Origin: CBDIBC01 sp965276635
GTDB taxonomy: Bacteria; Actinomycetota; Acidimicrobiia; Acidimicrobiales; Palsa-688
Length of the DNA stretch: 64,000 nucleotides
Direction of reading: 5' to 3'
Assembly: GCA_965276635.1 (NCBI GenBank)
Contig: CBDIBC010000005.1
Span: 248,001-312,000 of the forward strand
The translations under genes were made by a program, and so were the position numbers. This document shows, piece after piece, positions 17,883 to 26,488 of the stretch (the first letter of the stretch is position 1; each line of letters starts with the position of its first letter). Below the pieces are notes generated by a model that searched no databases, was not told the origin of the DNA, and saw only the letters and a list, made by a program, of their open reading frames with translations.

Positions 17883-18443
17883 ATGATGCAAGGGGGGACT
17901 TCTGACGGCAAGCCACGCTGGGCGAGGCCCGAAGAGGTGCGCCTTCGGCCACTCGACGTCGATGACGTCGACATCATCGTCGCAGCGAGCGAAGCCGAAA
18001 CTGGAGACGCTGTGCCTCGGAGGCGTACGCGTTCCCGGCTCCTCGAGCAGATCGACACTGCACCGTGCCTGGAGTCCCACGGCTACGCCGAGTACGGGAT
18101 CGACGCCGGCAGCGGTTTGATTGGGACCCTCCAGGTCCGGGCTCCAGTTCATGCATTCCCTCCGGGCGTGTGCGAGTTCGGCATAGTCCTGTTCCCTCGG
18201 GTTCGAGGGAAGGGCATCGGAACCAGGGCCGTCGAGCTCATCACCGCCCGACTGTTCGACGACGGCTGGCAACGCGTGCAAGCGGCGACCTCAGTCCGCA
18301 ACCAGGCCATGCGTCGAGTCCTCGAACAAGCGGGATATCGATTCGAGGGGGTCATGAAAGGTTTCGCCCCCGGCAACGACGACACCCGTGACGACTACGA
18401 GCTGTGGGCCGTCACCCGCGCGATGGCAAGCAGCGTCGGGTAA
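17883..18443 (+). CDS. GNAT-family N-acetyltransferase
   Basis: A product of about 187 residues with RimJ/RimL-type GNAT layout: VRLRPLDVDDVD near the N-terminus, CEFGIVLFPRVRGKGIGTRA (acetyl-CoA loop R-G-K-G-I-G), and ATSVRNQAMRRVLEQAGYRF toward the end. Target residues cannot be assigned. The start is uncertain: ATG 17883 lacks a good ribosome-binding site and GTG 17938 is an alternative. It appears intact although genes on both sides are fragments. Confidence 0.8.
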   Translation: MMQGGTSDGKPRWARPEEVRLRPLDVDDVDIIVAASEAETGDAVPRRRTRSRLLEQIDTAPCLESHGYAEYGIDAGSGLIGTLQVRAPVHAFPPGVCEFGIVLFPRVRGKGIGTRAVELITARLFDDGWQRVQAATSVRNQAMRRVLEQAGYRFEGVMKGFAPGNDDTRDDYELWAVTRAMASSVG

Positions 18444-18453
18444 GGCCGTCAAC

Positions 18454-18768
18454 GTGGCCCCGACAAGCGGACTCCTCCAGGCGACACTGGTCCTCCAAAT
18501 GGCTTCCCAGGTCATCGACGGCATTCAGAAAGGTGTTGCCGAGCGGGGCTCTACCGACGTGCGGCCCGCTCATGGCTTCGCGTTCGTGCGGATCGCCGCC
18601 GGCGAGTTGCCCGAGCCGGGCCACACTCCTGCACACCTTGAGCTGCCGGAGCGGATCGAGCTGGGTGGGTGGCTGAGCGAGATGATCCGCTCGGGCGAGT
18701 GGGCGCACATGGTGGCCGAGATCACCGCCGAGGATCCAGAACTCGCCGACGACTCTCCCGCTCGCTGA
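18454..18768 (+). pseudogene. MarR-type N-terminus joined to an unrelated tail
   Basis: Residues 1-55 (LLQATLVLQMASQVIDGIQK then RGSTDVRPAHGFAFVRIAAG) match the beginning of a MarR-family regulator. The winged-helix part is missing, and the frame continues as PAHLELPERIELGGWLSEMI with an acidic tail, resembling a small antitoxin end. This looks like an in-frame deletion joining two genes. It is followed after a few bases by a PIN-like fragment. Confidence 0.45.
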
Positions 18769-18774
18769 GCCGGC

Positions 18775-19020
18775 GTGGTCGTTGTCGACGACGCGCTTCT
18801 GCTCGACGTCCTCGCCGGCACAGCAGCTCCCGGGCTCCTGGAGGCTCGTCGCAAAGGCCAGCTGGCAACCACCGGCTCGTGGTTTTGGCGGGCGACAAGA
18901 GCCGTGGCCGGAGGCGGTGACGGGGTGCTATTGCGCCGCGTCGATGCCCTTCCCTCCGCATTCCAGGACCTCGCGCGTTCCGGTGTCGACCAGCTGCCGC
19001 CTGACAAGCAGCAGCCGCTA
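18775..19020 (+). pseudogene. PIN-like toxin N-terminal fragment
   Basis: The frame begins VVVDDALLLDVLAGTAAPGL, consistent with the first strand and acidic pocket of a PIN nuclease, and continues through TTGSWFWRATRAV. Similarity is lost near 19020, where a TetR fragment begins in another frame. The C-terminal acidic residues are absent. Confidence 0.4.
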
Positions 19021-19028
19021 GCAGTGGC

Positions 19029-19223
19029 CCCGAGCCGCCTTCGGTATGGACCTTCGAGGCGCTACTACGCCTGCTTGCCGACGAAGCAACCTATCCCCGG
19101 CTCCACAAGATCACCTGGTCCACTCCTGTCGAGGAAGACCGGTCACACCTCGACGAGCGCGAAGAGTTCTTCTACGGGATCGACCGCATCCTCGACGGCA
19201 TCGAGAACCTGATGACGAACTGA
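19029..19223 (+). pseudogene. TetR-type regulator C-terminal fragment
   Basis: The frame reads SVWTFEALLRLLADEATYPR, LHKITWSTPVEEDRSHLDE and REEFFYGIDRILDGIENLM before TGA. The ending FxxGIDRILDGIE is typical of the tetracycline-repressor-type ligand domain. The HTH part is missing. It overlaps the tail of a minus-strand hydrolase fragment. Confidence 0.45.
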
Positions 19224-19450
19224 AGAACAGGGCTCCGAATCTCCCGCAGCGGCAACAGCGTGCGGAAGGGCCCCCCACGGAGATCGAGTGGTGGCGTCGA
19301 CTCTGCAACATGCCTCGACGCGACGAGCTGGCCGACAATGACGGGCTCCTCGTGGGGAACGGACGTCGTGACGAAGATCAGTGCGGGGCCGCTGCCGCGG
19401 CCGTCGTAGCCAACCCGGTCGCCGGCCGACGTGGTGAGATAGTCGCTCAC
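19172..19450 (-). pseudogene. Alpha/beta hydrolase N-terminal fragment
   Basis: ATG 19450 opens MSDYLTTSAGDRVGYDGRGS then GPALIFV, the usual first strands of an alpha/beta hydrolase. The expected HG oxyanion region, nucleophile elbow and histidine are absent, and the rest of the frame has no recognisable similarity. A truncated gene is the simplest reading. Confidence 0.45.
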
Positions 19451-19666
19451 AAGACACTCCTCTTGGGTCCGTGTTCAGGCCAAGTCCGAGGCGACGTCGG
19501 GCGACTCGCCCAGCTCAATGCCTGCCGTTCAGCCTGCACGGTCAACCATATGTCAGGCATGGGCTCCTGCTTCTGGCGTCGTGTCCCCTGGCGCGCCCCG
19601 TCGCAGAAATCCCGCCATGGTTATGGCCCACATGGATCTGATCCGGCGTCGGGTTGACGAGAAGGG

Positions 19667-19925
19667 TCACCGGCTGATCACCATCATCTGGTTGCCTTCG
19701 CTGTCTTGGAAGGCGGCGGCGGTGGGGCCACGCTGGAACGGCGAATCTGCCGGCTCGGCGAGGATCGGAACGCTTTCGGCGCGCGGCGTCGTGATGGTTG
19801 CCGCGACGTGGTCGGCGATCAGCTCTGCTGCCCGGTTCAGCCGTGTTGAGTGGTGGTCGTCATGCCCAGCACAATCCCGTACCCGTTGAGCAAGAAGCAG
19901 CGGTCCGACGTGTCTGAGTCGAGGA
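19667..19925 (-). pseudogene. VOC (glyoxalase-fold) protein fragment, frameshifted
   Basis: Minus-strand frames read FLLNGYGIVLGMTTTTQHG, then after a one-base shift LNRAAELIADHVAATITTPR, ESVPILAEPADSPFQRG and AAFQDSEGNQMMVISR ending at TGA 19667. The last segment is the typical metal-site strand of vicinal-oxygen-chelate proteins. The N-terminal start is missing. Confidence 0.5.
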
Positions 19926-19953
19926 TCCTTGATCGGACACTAGACATCCGGGC

Positions 19954-20598
19954 TCAGGTCTGGTCGTTCTTGTTCCAGAGCTGATGGGTGAGGCCACTCG
20001 GCGAGCAGACCGACTCGACGGTGAAGCGGTCTTCGGCGCCGCTCGATCCTTCCCACAGGGATACGCCGCACCCAAGAGTGATCGGCACGATCACCAGGTG
20101 CATGAAGTCGATCAGGTCGGCCTGCAGGAACTGACGCACCGTCGAAGGTCCGCCGCCGATGCGGACGTCGCGGCCGTTTGCGGCCTCCTGGGCCAGGCGA
20201 AGCACTTCGTGCGGCGGCCCGTCCACGAACCGGAAGCTCGTACCGTTGGGGAAGTCAATCGTTGGATGCGGGTGGTGACTCAAGACGAATACCGGTGTTC
20301 GAAACGGTGGCTCGTCGCCCCACCAGCCCCGCCACCCGTCGTCAGGCCAATCGCCGGCCTGCGGTCCAAACTTGCGGCGTCCCATAATCTCCGCGCCGAT
20401 GCCCTGGCCCCACATGCTGGTCAGGGCGCGGTCGAGCGTGAAGGAGGCATCCACCTTGTCGACCCCGTGAATGGCGCGACCATCGAACCAGTTGAAGAGC
20501 CGCTCGGCACCGCCGATCGGCGCATCGAAGGTCACGTGCTCGCCGGAAGCGTATCCGTCGAGGGAGATGTTCAGGTTGTGGACCCGGGTGCGGGGCAT
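19954..20598 (-). CDS. Dihydrofolate reductase-fold (RibD C-terminal-type) protein
   Basis: A 214-residue protein of the DHFR/RibD reductase superfamily: VHNLNISLDGYASGEHVTFD at the N-terminus, IGAEIMGRRKFGPQAGDWP for the NADPH loop, and VRIGGGPSTVRQFLQADLID with the GGG nucleotide motif. This subfamily is usually annotated as dihydrofolate reductase family protein and its substrate is unknown; it is unlikely to be the housekeeping FolA. ATG 20598 follows GAAGGAGTCGCC. It appears intact. Confidence 0.85.
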   Translation of the reverse strand: MPRTRVHNLNISLDGYASGEHVTFDAPIGGAERLFNWFDGRAIHGVDKVDASFTLDRALTSMWGQGIGAEIMGRRKFGPQAGDWPDDGWRGWWGDEPPFRTPVFVLSHHPHPTIDFPNGTSFRFVDGPPHEVLRLAQEAANGRDVRIGGGPSTVRQFLQADLIDFMHLVIVPITLGCGVSLWEGSSGAEDRFTVESVCSPSGLTHQLWNKNDQT

Positions 20599-21290
20599 GG
20601 CGACTCCTTCATGAGCGACTGGACGGCCCAACGCACGGTAATGACCCGCGGAGATGGCCGGACTCATCGCTGACCGCTGAGATTGTGTCCGCTGGCCAAC
20701 CGCCTGCTGTGACGGTGGAGGGCGGTTCCTGGTCGTCGGGCCAGGTGTCCCGCAGGGCATCCGTGACCGGATGGCGCAAGCCACCGGGTCTGGGCCCTCA
20801 GCCGATACGGCGGGTGGCGTCCCTCACCGGCGCTGCGGTTGCAGCCCGGCGAGGATGAGCTCGGCGATGTGGGCCGAGCGTTCGGGGCTGGTTTCCGCGC
20901 GGGCGTGGCGGATCGCGACGAAGGCGCCCGCGATGAGTGCCATCACCTCTTCGACGGCGAGGTCCTCGCGTACGATGCCGGCTGCGTGCGCGCGATCGAG
21001 TAGATCTGCGACACGGCGTGTGAGGTCAGCAGCGAGGCCAGGTGCGGCGGTCCGCAAGTCGAGGTCGGTGGCCACGAGAGCGCTCTTGACAGCTGCGTTC
21101 TCGGCCCCTGTAGCCATCATCCGGGACAGCAGCGTGAACACAGCTGAGGGGTCGCCGCCAGCGGCGAGCAATTCTCCTTCGGCCACCAGCTGCTCTATCT
21201 GATCGGTCGCGACGGCGAGATACAGCGCTTCCTTGGTCGGAAAATGTCGGTGGACCGTACCGGGGCCGACGCCCGCACCGCGGGCGATCT

Positions 21291-22886
21291 AGTTGAGTCC
21301 CAGGGAGTGGTGTACGGGCGGGTGAGCTGAGGGGAGGGTCCCCCAGCGTCGACAGCCATCGCGTCAACCTCAAGGAGCAGTTCTCACACAACTACTTGAG
21401 GAGGATCACGATGACTGTCCCTTCCACTCTCGACGCTGGCGCCTGGTTTGGCAAGCACCTCGAGAGCGACGACGTCGACACCGATTTGCCGAGGGCGATG
21501 TTGCAGGCGTTCGCCGAGGCGTTGATGTCGGCGCAGGCGTCGTTGCAGTGCGGCGCCGGCTACGGGGAACGTTCCGACGAGCGGGAGAACTCCCGCAACG
21601 GTTACCGGCACCGCCCGTGGGACACCCGGGTGGGCACGATCGACCTGGCGGTCCCGAAGGTGCGCTCGGGGGTGTACTCGCCGGAGTTCCTGCTCGCCCC
21701 TCGCCGCCGGGCCGAACAAGCGCTGGTGGCGGTGGTGTGCCAGGCGTACGTGGAGGGCGTGTCCACCCGGCGCGTCGATGACCTGGTCAAGGCCATGGGC
21801 ATCGAGGGCCTGTCCCGTTCGGAGGTGAGCCGCATGGCCGGCGAGCTCGACGGCGTGGTCGAGCAGTTCCGCAACCGGCCCCTCGACACCGGCCCCTACC
21901 GCTACGTGTGGGTCGACGCTCTCACCCAGCGGGTCCGCGAGGGCGGCCGGGTGGTCAACGTCTGCGCGGTGATCGCCACCGCCGCGAACGCCGAGGGGCG
22001 CCGGGAGATCATCGGGTTCGACATCGTCACCACCGAGGACACCGCCAGCTGGACCGAGTTCCTGCGCAGCCTTGTCGCCCGGGGTCTGTCAGGGGTGGAG
22101 CTGGTGATCTCCGACGCGCACGGCGGCATCAAGGCAGCGATCGCCCAGGTCCTCTCTGACGCCTCTTGGCAGCGGTGCCGGACCCATTTCATGGCCAACC
22201 TCGCTTCCCGGCTGCCCAAGGGGAACTGGCCGATGGTGGCCACGCTGGTGCGCTCGATCTTCGAGCAACCCGACCGTGACACCACCTGGTCCCAGCTCGG
22301 CGACGTCATCGACCGGCTCACCACCGCCGGGTTCGTCGACGCCGCCACCTTCGTGCTCGACGCCGCCGACGACATCTTGGCGTTCGCCGCCTTCCCGACC
22401 GAGCACTGGCCCAAGATCCGTTCCAACAACCCCCAGGAGCGGCTCAACAAAGAGATCCGCCGGCGCACCGACGTGGTCGGGATCTTCCCGAACCGGCGGG
22501 CGGTGATCCGCCTGGTCGGGGCCATCCTGGCCGAGCAGACCGACGAGTGGGCGATCGCCAAACGCTACATGAGCGTCGAGTCCCTCAAAACTGTCGCCAG
22601 CCATGAGCTCAGCCCGGCCGACCCCCGCCCCGCCATGGACGCCGCCGCTGGCTGACAACCACATCGCAATCCCACCAAAACGTCAAGCGGTCGTTGCATT
22701 CCTAACCGCCGCCGACCATACGCCCACGCCTATCCGTCAATCGGGCTTCACCAACAATGTCCTTTACAACCGTCCCCCAACTTGATATGTTGCACAAAAC
22801 GAGCTGATCACCAACCCAATCAGCTCAGGTTGATGCGAGAACCGTCGGAAACCGACAGCTCGTACACCACCAGATGGGACTCAACC
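21291..22886 (+). mobile_element. IS256-family insertion sequence, copy 2
   Basis: This 1596-bp copy has the same ends and the same transposase as the copy at 9322-10917. Its own 8-bp duplication is GGCGATCT (21283-21290 and 22887-22894), so it arose by an independent transposition. It interrupts the HTH region of a tetR gene. Both copies lie in the same orientation, about 12 kb apart. Confidence 0.93.
21411..22655 (+). CDS. IS256-family DDE transposase, copy 2
   Basis: Residue-for-residue identical to the transposase at 9442-10686, with the same ATG and the same GAGGAGG ribosome-binding site. The intact frame and identical sequence imply recent movement and probably current activity. Confidence 0.95.
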   Translation: MTVPSTLDAGAWFGKHLESDDVDTDLPRAMLQAFAEALMSAQASLQCGAGYGERSDERENSRNGYRHRPWDTRVGTIDLAVPKVRSGVYSPEFLLAPRRRAEQALVAVVCQAYVEGVSTRRVDDLVKAMGIEGLSRSEVSRMAGELDGVVEQFRNRPLDTGPYRYVWVDALTQRVREGGRVVNVCAVIATAANAEGRREIIGFDIVTTEDTASWTEFLRSLVARGLSGVELVISDAHGGIKAAIAQVLSDASWQRCRTHFMANLASRLPKGNWPMVATLVRSIFEQPDRDTTWSQLGDVIDRLTTAGFVDAATFVLDAADDILAFAAFPTEHWPKIRSNNPQERLNKEIRRRTDVVGIFPNRRAVIRLVGAILAEQTDEWAIAKRYMSVESLKTVASHELSPADPRPAMDAAAG

Positions 22887-23173
22887 GGCGATCTCATCAA
22901 GCGAGACGCCAAGTCCTTCCGATTTGAACAACTCCTGCGCGGTCCGAAGCACCCGCTCACGATTGCGGCGCGCGTCAGCTCGCAACTCTCGGTCACCGCC
23001 GTGAGCGTCTGACGATCTTGCTGGTTCGGGTTCACGCAGTCGGCTGGACACGTCGACACCGAGCATAACCGGGGCGCCGCACCGTATATGGTGCCGAAAC
23101 CGGGTCGTCGCCCGGTTCAGTTGCATGTCGCTCATCACGACCTGATCCACCTGCTACGAGGAGACCGCGCCAA

Positions 23174-23522
23174 ATGGCCACACGAGACGAGGCCAGCGCG
23201 TTGGTGCTGCGGATGCTGGAGTGCTTCAACACCAGGCAATTCGACCGGGCCGACGACCTGTACACGCCCGGCTTCGTCACCCATCCGTCGGCACCGGATT
23301 CGAGGCGGAGGCCTGGCGCAAGCTCGTTGCCAAGTTTCCCGGCATACGCGTCGTCGCCAACGACATCCTGGTTGACGGCGACAAGGTCACCGTCCGCTCC
23401 TCCGTCGAGGGAACAAAGACCTGTACGGCAATGCGCAACCGCTACTGATCGAGGTCTTCCACATCGAAGGTTGTCGACTCGCAGAGTGGTGGGGAAGCAC
23501 CTGGCTCCCGGATCTCAGCTAA
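23174..23522 (+). pseudogene. SnoaL-like ester cyclase family protein, two frameshifts
   Basis: Three successive frames together spell a SnoaL-like protein: DEASALVLRMLECFNTRQFD and DDLYTPGFVTHPSAP, then EAWRKLVAKFPGIRVVANDI and DKVTVRSSVEGT, then LLIEVFHIEGCRLAEWWGST to TAA 23520. Breaks lie near 23300 and 23420. It is divergent from the IS-split tetR gene, so regulator and target have both been lost. Confidence 0.65.
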
Positions 23523-23739
23523 CAGCGTCCCCAAAACCGGGCGTTCGTCTGTCGGCCATCTGCTCACAGGGCTACGGCCAACTTGACGTCCCAGTCTGGG
23601 TTACCCAGGGTTCGGCCTGCGCACGCCCGATGTGGCCAGGTTGGACACGGCCAGACAAACTGGACGTCACGAAGCCGACGGGCGCACCATGAAAGGAGAC
23701 GACGACGTGGCCAGTCGAGGAGGCATGTAGACAGGAGAC

Positions 23740-24094
23740 ATGCCGCGACCGTTTCGCTTCGGCGTCAACACGACCAGCATCGACTCCCGGACCACCTGGC
23801 AGGACCGAGCCCACCGGCTCGAGGGCGAAGGGTGGTCCACTGTCCTGGTTCCTGATCACCCAGGTCACCTCGATCGGCGGCGATACCCAGACCACCGTCA
23901 TGGAGGTGGCGTCCACGCTCGGGACCGAGCCGGATCTGGTGCGTACCACCCCGCTGACGCTGATCGGATCGGTGCCAGAGATCGTCGACAAGCTGGTCGC
24001 CACCCGCGAGCAGCTGGGCATCTCCTACGTGGTCGTCTTCGACACAGCCATCGACGAGATGGCCCCGGTGGTCACCCAACTGGCTGGCACCTGA
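23740..24094 (+). pseudogene. LLM-class F420-dependent oxidoreductase with large internal deletion
   Basis: The N-terminus MPRPFRFGVNTTSIDSRTTW and WSTVLVPDH matches F420-dependent luciferase-like oxidoreductases. Only about 40 residues later, in another frame, the C-terminus appears (MEVASTLGTEPDLVRTTPLT and IGSVPEIVDKLVATREQLGI). About 200 residues of barrel are missing. It is a remnant. Confidence 0.6.
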
Positions 24095-24173
24095 CCTTCT
24101 TCCACCGCCGGGTCGCCCGTGGTTGGATGCCCTGTCTGCTGGAGGATCCCCTTAGGACAGAGCTGCTCCGTCC

Positions 24174-24370
24174 TCAGGTCAGTGGGCGTACGTCGGCAAC
24201 GTCGTACTCGACAACGGAGGCGGTGAGGACCGCCGCACTCTGCCCGTCGCTGGGACCAGTGCAGCAGAAGGTCTCGACCGCCTCCTGCGTCTCCCAGCGC
24301 TCGAAGATGTCAATGCGGGCGACATCCACCAGGTCGGCAGTGACGGCGAAGTCAAGGCATGACGAGATTC
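24174..24370 (-). pseudogene. Antibiotic-biosynthesis-monooxygenase-type C-terminal fragment
   Basis: The minus strand reads CLDFAVTADLVDVARIDIFE, RWETQEAVETF and SVVEYDVADVRPLT, the second half of a small ABM/quinol-monooxygenase dimer protein. The first strands and start codon are missing; at about 24375 the sequence changes to an unrelated AraC fragment. Confidence 0.5.
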
Positions 24371-24429
24371 TCCGGGTGGGCGCGACGATCCCACTGGCGC
24401 GTCCGACGACAAGCTGGTCGACGTTCTGG

Positions 24430-24720
24430 GGTCCGTCTCGCCGAGCGGTGGACGCTCGACTCACTGGCTGAGGAAGTTCATCTGTCTCAATCTCAGCTCG
24501 TGCGGACATTCGACGCGGTGGTCGGTCTGAGCCCGATGGCATACCTACGCAGATGCGGACGCGACAGATGGCACGTCTGCTGGCCTCCAGTGACGTGTCG
24601 ATCACTGCAGCGGTCCGGTCGCTTGGTTGGACGGACGCGAACTACGCAAGCCGCTGCTTTCACACCCGGTACGGCATCTCGCCGACCGAATTCCGCCATC
24701 GGCACCGGGTCCAGCTATGA
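24430..24720 (+). pseudogene. AraC-family regulator C-terminal HTH, frameshifted
   Basis: The first frame reads WTLDSLAEEVHLSQSQLVRT and FDAVVGLSPMAYLR (first HTH), and after a shift near 24550 the second HTH reads ARLLASSDVSITAAVRSLGW and CFHTRYGISPTEFRHRH to TGA 24718. The N-terminal sensor half is absent. Broken twice and therefore non-functional. Confidence 0.6.
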
Positions 24721-24772
24721 CTGTGGCACAGAGCACGGCCGCCGGCCGCTGTCGCGAGGAAGGAGAGTCCTG

Positions 24773-25165
24773 ATGTCCGTGATTACGGTCGCTCGGGGTG
24801 ACGTGACCTGCGAGCAGGTTGCCGAGGCGCTGCGCCAGGCGCTCGGTCCGGCGTATCACGTGCTGCCCGGCGCCGCGTTCGACCACAGCCCCTGCGACGG
24901 GCTGTCGGCGGGCGACATGGACACGATCGAGGTCGGGACCGGCTCTGACCGGTTCTTCCGCGCCCAGGTGACGATCGCCCGACGGTCTGATACGACGCGG
25001 TTGCATGTGATCCCCGGTGGGCTGCCCGGCACCTGGCCCGGCGGCCTGCAGCTCATCAACCGGCTTCGGATAGCCCGCCGGGTGCACCACGCCCTAGAGG
25101 CCGCTCTTGACCCTCGTAATGCCGACAGTCGTGACGAACGACAGGTGGCGGCGGCAGATTGGTGA
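24773..25165 (+). CDS. Hypothetical protein (130 aa)
   Basis: ATG 24773 follows AGGAAGGAGAGTCCTG, a strong ribosome-binding site, and the frame is open for 130 residues with a sensible composition: an N-terminal helix EQVAEALRQALGPAYHVLPG, a middle with beta character, and a helical C-terminus LQLINRLRIARRVHHALEAA. I recognise no domain. Tyr/Phe-rich strands and the absence of a signal peptide suggest a small cytosolic protein. It is the first intact gene after the decayed stretch at 18.4-24.7 kb. Confidence 0.55.
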   Translation: MSVITVARGDVTCEQVAEALRQALGPAYHVLPGAAFDHSPCDGLSAGDMDTIEVGTGSDRFFRAQVTIARRSDTTRLHVIPGGLPGTWPGGLQLINRLRIARRVHHALEAALDPRNADSRDERQVAAADW

Positions 25166-25271
25166 TCGCCAACCGAGAGCAGCCGAGGCCGGCCGCTCGC
25201 GGCGACCCGGTGGCGCCCCTTTCGGACAGCCCAGCCACCCCGTCAGCGCCGGGGTGGTCACCCCTTGGTGG

Positions 25272-25832
25272 TCAGTGACCCCAGGTCCTCAGCAGTGAGC
25301 GTGCCGCTTCGACGACGGCAGGGTGCTGCGCTCCGAGCGGCTCGACGGCCACCACATCGAGGGCGGCGACGGTCCCCTGGCCGGACGGGCACCACAGCCC
25401 ACCGGCCGGCCACTCCGGGTCGTAGTACGACCACCACGAGATCCCGGCCCAACTGCCCTCGGCGTGGATCGCGGCCGCCCACGCCTGGGTCACCTGACGG
25501 TCCCGGGTGACCACCCGGGAGGGTCGCAGGCGGCGCGCCGCCAAGACGGCGGCGTCGTCGAGATCCAGTAGCGGCCAGTCATCGCTGAGGTCGAAGGTGA
25601 CCAGACGCGCCTCGAAGCCATGCGGGTGCTCGAGCAGCCAGTCGCCCCAGCGGGCGAACATCCCGAACCGCTCGGCCACCGCCCCCGCCGCTGCCCCCGA
25701 CACATACAGGGTGTCGTAGCGGGCAGCGTTGTCAATGCGGTGCTGACCGGACGATCGGGGCACGAAGGACGGGTAGTAGGGCGAGCCGGGACCGGCAGCC
25801 GGGTCGACCGGGCACACCCGGTAGAGGCGCAC
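25272..25832 (-). CDS. RES-domain toxin
   Basis: RES toxins deplete NAD+. The 186-residue product has the hallmark residues: an N-terminal arginine in RLYRVCPVD, RYDTLYVSGAAAGAVAERFG around the conserved tyrosine-glutamate region, and a late serine in EGSWAGISWWSYYDPEWPAG, as in COG5654. GTG 25832 begins four bases after the antitoxin stop. With the Xre/MbcA-type gene upstream it forms a complete RES-Xre toxin/antitoxin pair inside the proposed island. Confidence 0.85.
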   Translation of the reverse strand: MRLYRVCPVDPAAGPGSPYYPSFVPRSSGQHRIDNAARYDTLYVSGAAAGAVAERFGMFARWGDWLLEHPHGFEARLVTFDLSDDWPLLDLDDAAVLAARRLRPSRVVTRDRQVTQAWAAAIHAEGSWAGISWWSYYDPEWPAGGLWCPSGQGTVAALDVVAVEPLGAQHPAVVEAARSLLRTWGH

Positions 25833-25835
25833 CGC

Positions 25836-26225
25836 CTAGACCGCCGCTCCAACCTCGACCGCCGAGATTGCCGGCTCGATTGCCGCCGCGCCGAAGTGGG
25901 CGAAGACCTCCACCGGCGACGATCCCCCCAGGTATGGGTTCGGGCTGGCCAGCCACACCTGCGCCTGGCGGGCGGTGAACACCTCGGCCAACCGCGACGT
26001 CAGGTACTCCAGGCCGAGCAGCCGGCGGGTGGCCGTCACGCCGGGGCGCTCCTTGCGTTGACGCCAGCGGGTCGGCTGCGACGCTGACACCCCGACCAGG
26101 GCGGCGAGGCCGTGCACGCCATAGATGGCGATCAGCTGTTCCACCTTGGCGGCGCTGTGTGCGTCGAACTGGGCGGCGCGGATCTTGGGGTTGGGCGCCG
26201 GGCGGCCAGCGGTCGGAACAGCCAC
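25836..26225 (-). CDS. Xre/MbcA/ParS-type antitoxin for the RES toxin
   Basis: A 129-residue protein with an N-terminal helix-turn-helix (VEQLIAIYGVHGLAALVGVS then ASQPTRWRQRK) and a C-terminal toxin-binding domain of the MbcA/ParS/Xre type (DUF2384), seen as QVWLASPNPYLGGSSPVEVF. Such antitoxins block the RES active site and repress their own promoter, which should lie in the 260 bases upstream. The frame is intact. Confidence 0.85.
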   Translation of the reverse strand: MAVPTAGRPAPNPKIRAAQFDAHSAAKVEQLIAIYGVHGLAALVGVSASQPTRWRQRKERPGVTATRRLLGLEYLTSRLAEVFTARQAQVWLASPNPYLGGSSPVEVFAHFGAAAIEPAISAVEVGAAV

Positions 26226-26488
26226 AACAGCAGCCTACCCAACAAGTCTTGTTGCGTGCCGGAGCCAGGTGGAGGGTCCCTGAAACGTTGAGGACAGGTA
26301 TCGCAACCCTGCCCCGCTGGCTGGCCGACCTGGGCGCGTACCTCGAAGCTCCGAGCATTGCCGCCGTGCGTGGCCCTGGGACAGACCGTCGACAGCGCCC
26401 GGGCGCACGGGCTGCGTGAGGACTCGCTCGTTCAATCGAGCGTCGGATGCAGCACTCGACCGAGTGCAGGTGCAGTCGGCGCCCCGCC
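26226..26488. other. Spacer of about 260 bases holding the toxin/antitoxin promoter
   Basis: No convincing coding frame lies between the end of the helicase gene and the start of the antitoxin gene. As both neighbours are on the minus strand, this stretch must carry the end of the five-gene operon and the RES-Xre promoter. I see no strong terminator hairpin. Confidence 0.5.

Larger units (their letters stand above)
20824..23150 (-). pseudogene. TetR regulator split by IS256-family copy 2
   Basis: The N-terminal part (23150 to 22887) ends with ADARRNRERVLRTAQELFKS and SLDEIAG; the C-terminal part (21290 to 20824) begins RAGVGPGTVHRHFPTKEALY and ends ERSAHIAELILAGLQPQRR. Removing the IS and one copy of GGCGATCT rejoins a standard TetR HTH. 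The upstream start is uncertain (ATG 23150 or a downstream GTG). It faces a damaged SnoaL-like gene that it may once have controlled. Confidence 0.9.

Noticed and set aside
9322..22886. A composite transposon formed by the two IS256-family copies.
   Set aside because: Each copy has its own 8-bp target duplication and splits a different gene that rejoins perfectly, so they inserted independently.
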